Shown piece by piece: positions 62,172 through 64,000 of a stretch of 64,000 nt of DNA. The position numbers and the translations under genes were made by a program. The DNA is from Phorcus lineatus (taxonomy: Eukaryota > Mollusca > Gastropoda > Trochida > Trochidae): assembly GCA_921293015.1 (NCBI GenBank), contig OV121088.1, positions 2,356,001 through 2,420,000 on the forward strand, written 5' to 3'. Position 1 is the first letter of the stretch; each line of letters starts with the position of its first letter. A model generated the notes under the pieces. The model searched no databases. It saw only the letters and a program-made list of their open reading frames with translations, and was not told the origin of the DNA.

Positions 62172-63668
62172 AGATCAAGAAACAAAAACAAGCAGTGAGA
62201 AATTTAAATTAATAACTTTTGAATATTGTTCTATTTCCTGATGAAACACCTGAAAAAATGTGAATCATGAATTTACATTGTCTCTGATTTAAAGTGTCTC
62301 CTTGTTGTAATGTTTTAGTTGTTGTTACTATCAAAAGTTTAATTGTGTAACGACTTGCTTTTCCGTTGATGTCGGTTCCTACCCTTTTTACTTACTTGCA
62401 AAATCAGTGCTGTCAACCGCCATCTCCACCGTGGAATACGTCATTGCAGTAGTGTTCTTGCGTGAGTTGACCTTGAGTAGATCTGGATAGTAAGACCTCT
62501 AATGGTATCCACTGATTCCGGCAGTAGCAGTTAAGCGCTAATAATGTTCATTATACAAGAATGTCTACTTGACTTAGACCAGATGGTGGGATTTAGGCTG
62601 AATAGAGACGTCTTCAGATTGTTTATTACTAATTTGAACTGAAAGGTATCTTCTAGTATCAATGAATAGGGTCTAGACCTGAAAGTACATGCTTGTCAGA
62701 TTAGTTTTTTTCTCAGTTCCATTCCTAGGAAATAGCTTCAATAAATAAGACCCAATTCCTTGTCTTTGTTAAATGAGACCCAAGACTTGAAATAATACGA
62801 GTTTTCTGTCAGCCAAATCCGAAAATTAGTTAAAAACTTAACCTGAAAGCTTGATATTTAGAAAATGAAGAAATCTTAGTCTCCTTTTCATTTTATTTAA
62901 TATTTCTTCTTTATTGGCAGAATTTTCATATCAATTTCATATAAATTGTTAGGCTATGGTACACGTGACAAGGATCAAAGATTTGAAAACAGGAGCTCTT
63001 TCATACTGTTTCTTAATCACTGGAGTTCAGTGTATTTATAGTTAATAGGAGAAAACAGGAGCTCATTTGGACAATTTCTCACTCACTGGAATTCTTAGCT
63101 GGTAGTCATGTATACAAAGCTCAGTACCTGAAGATAAGGGCTCATTTGGTCTGTTTCTTTCCAGTGGAATTCAAGGGTGGTAGGCACACAATTAGGCCCA
63201 AAGACCTGAAAATAGGGGTTCTTTGAGACTAAACCCCCTTGCATGTATTAGCTAAGTGTTTTTGTAGTGTATGTTAGCAGTATGAATAAAGAAGACAGTT
63301 GAGGGTGAGAGCGGGGGCATTGGACTGGAATAAGTCGTATGGAGGACGGTATGTCAAGCAGAAAGGCTGGTCCAGGAAGTGAAGAAGCCATTTGTAATAG
63401 TCAAGAAGGGGAACAATGGTGGTAATCTTTGGCCTGCTTCATCATTTGTGTTAAAAAGGGGAGAATTTGTTAACTTGTTTATTATGGAGGCAGAGTTGAG
63501 CTAGAAAGACATTTGTTGCATTTTAGGTTTTCAAAATTTATTTGATTCAGGATCGACTTTATTTTTAAGTTTGAAATTGAAGTCAATGGTTCTTGATGAA
63601 ACATTGAAGATATCGTCATGTTTGTTTTACAGTCATTGTAAACTGCTGTAAGAATGATTTGACCATAT

Positions 63669-63785
63669 CAGAGTCCCCTTGCATTAAACACAAAGGTAAC
63701 CTTAAATCACTGAGATAGCCTTATAGTGTGATGTTAAAGAATGGAACTAAGGTTAACCTTAGTGTTAAGTTGGACCACTGACCCT
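63669..63785. repeat. Inverted-repeat element, family B, further copy
   Basis: GAGTCCCCTTGCATTAAAC, ACAAAGGTAACCTTAAATCA, GGAACTAAGGTTAACCTTAG and GTTGGACCACTGACCCT correspond in order to parts of the element at 13848-13990, diverged. Confidence 0.6.
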
Positions 63786-63846
63786 GTTAAATACCTGCTA
63801 ATTCAGCAAGATGGAGATTGAGGGGGATGGCTATAAGAGGAGTAGC

Positions 63847-64000
63847 GCGGGATAGCGCAGTGGTTAGCGCATTCGGCTTCGGATCAAGAGGTCCGTGGTT
63901 CGAATCCCGCAAGGGGCTCGGCAACTTTGTCTGCAGTAGAGAACTGTTCTATACGCAGTCAGTATTGGGTGCAATGCTAAACTGAGTTTCAACGTAGTAC
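63847..64000 (+). mobile_element. tRNA-headed SINE, cut by window end
   Basis: Same family as 16937-17254: A box TAGCGCAGTGG and a consensus B box GGTTCGAATCC (63897-63907), then GGGGCTCGGCAACTTTGTCT and the body. The 3' part lies beyond the window. Confidence 0.88.

Larger units (their letters stand above)
31634..64000 (+). other. Presumed giant intron 2 of the LRR gene; no further exon found
   Basis: No later 72-nt LRR exon or other domain exon could be recognised in 32 kb. Open frames here either translate tandem repeats or lack motifs (for example plus 54622-54936 and minus 55026-55349). Named repeats are listed separately. The stretches 31634-39051, 39291-45530, 48913-50828, 54023-55705 and 58951-61020 hold nothing else that could be supported. 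A nested or antisense gene cannot be excluded. Confidence 0.5.

Overview
The window looks like nuclear DNA of a lophotrochozoan animal, most likely a gastropod mollusc. Three things point there: AT-rich introns with GT/AG splice sites and phase-matched exons; tRNA-headed SINEs whose tail ends in a GCGGCGTTAAAC-type stretch and TCAC repeats; and tandem-repeat elements made of (CYGT)n plus ~170-bp units, a build known in molluscs. There is no sign of operons, Shine-Dalgarno sites or bacterial gene density. Exon calls rest on reading frames, splice signals and family motifs read by eye; no search was run.

Layout. 1-12.6 kb: mostly gene-free, with many small inverted-repeat (MITE-like) elements, one nested pair (5.6-6.5 kb), a 669-bp GCGCA-rich element (4.85-5.5 kb), a ~970-bp direct duplication (9.85-11.7 kb), and one unrecognised minus-strand open frame (2.44-2.74 kb). 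12.6-21.2 kb: exons of a Schlafen-family (SLFN) gene on the plus strand. These are a SLFN core exon with two AlbA_2-like lobes (12619-13754), then after ~4.7 kb a linker and the start of an SF1-type helicase domain (18518-21216). The core exon ends in TAG, but the frame stays open past it to a donor whose phase fits the next exon. The P-loop has lost its lysine, and the helicase stops after the motif II region. 21.6-22.6 kb: a large 3'-terminal exon encoding a TRIM/NHL-type beta-propeller with no RING/B-box in view. 22.6-29.5 kb: non-coding DNA with MITE relics and one possible decayed exon.

29.5-64 kb: the 5' end of a second gene. It has a GC-richer leader, an exon coding for a signal peptide and cysteine-rich LRRNT cap (30158-30369), and a 72-nt exon coding for exactly one leucine-rich repeat (31562-31633). 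The next exon was not found, so about 32 kb is probably intron. That stretch holds tandem arrays: 80-bp x3, a perfect 462-bp duplication, a G-rich minisatellite with a 24-G run, a ~32-copy 29-bp minisatellite, two 8-unit ~170-bp arrays, CT microsatellites and a ~46-bp array. A SINE is cut by the right edge.

SLFN and TRIM/NHL families both include innate-immune RNA-binding or antiviral proteins, so 12.6-22.6 kb may be a small immune-type locus. That reading is inference from family knowledge. The LRR gene looks like a cell-surface or secreted protein, with no visible link to the other two.
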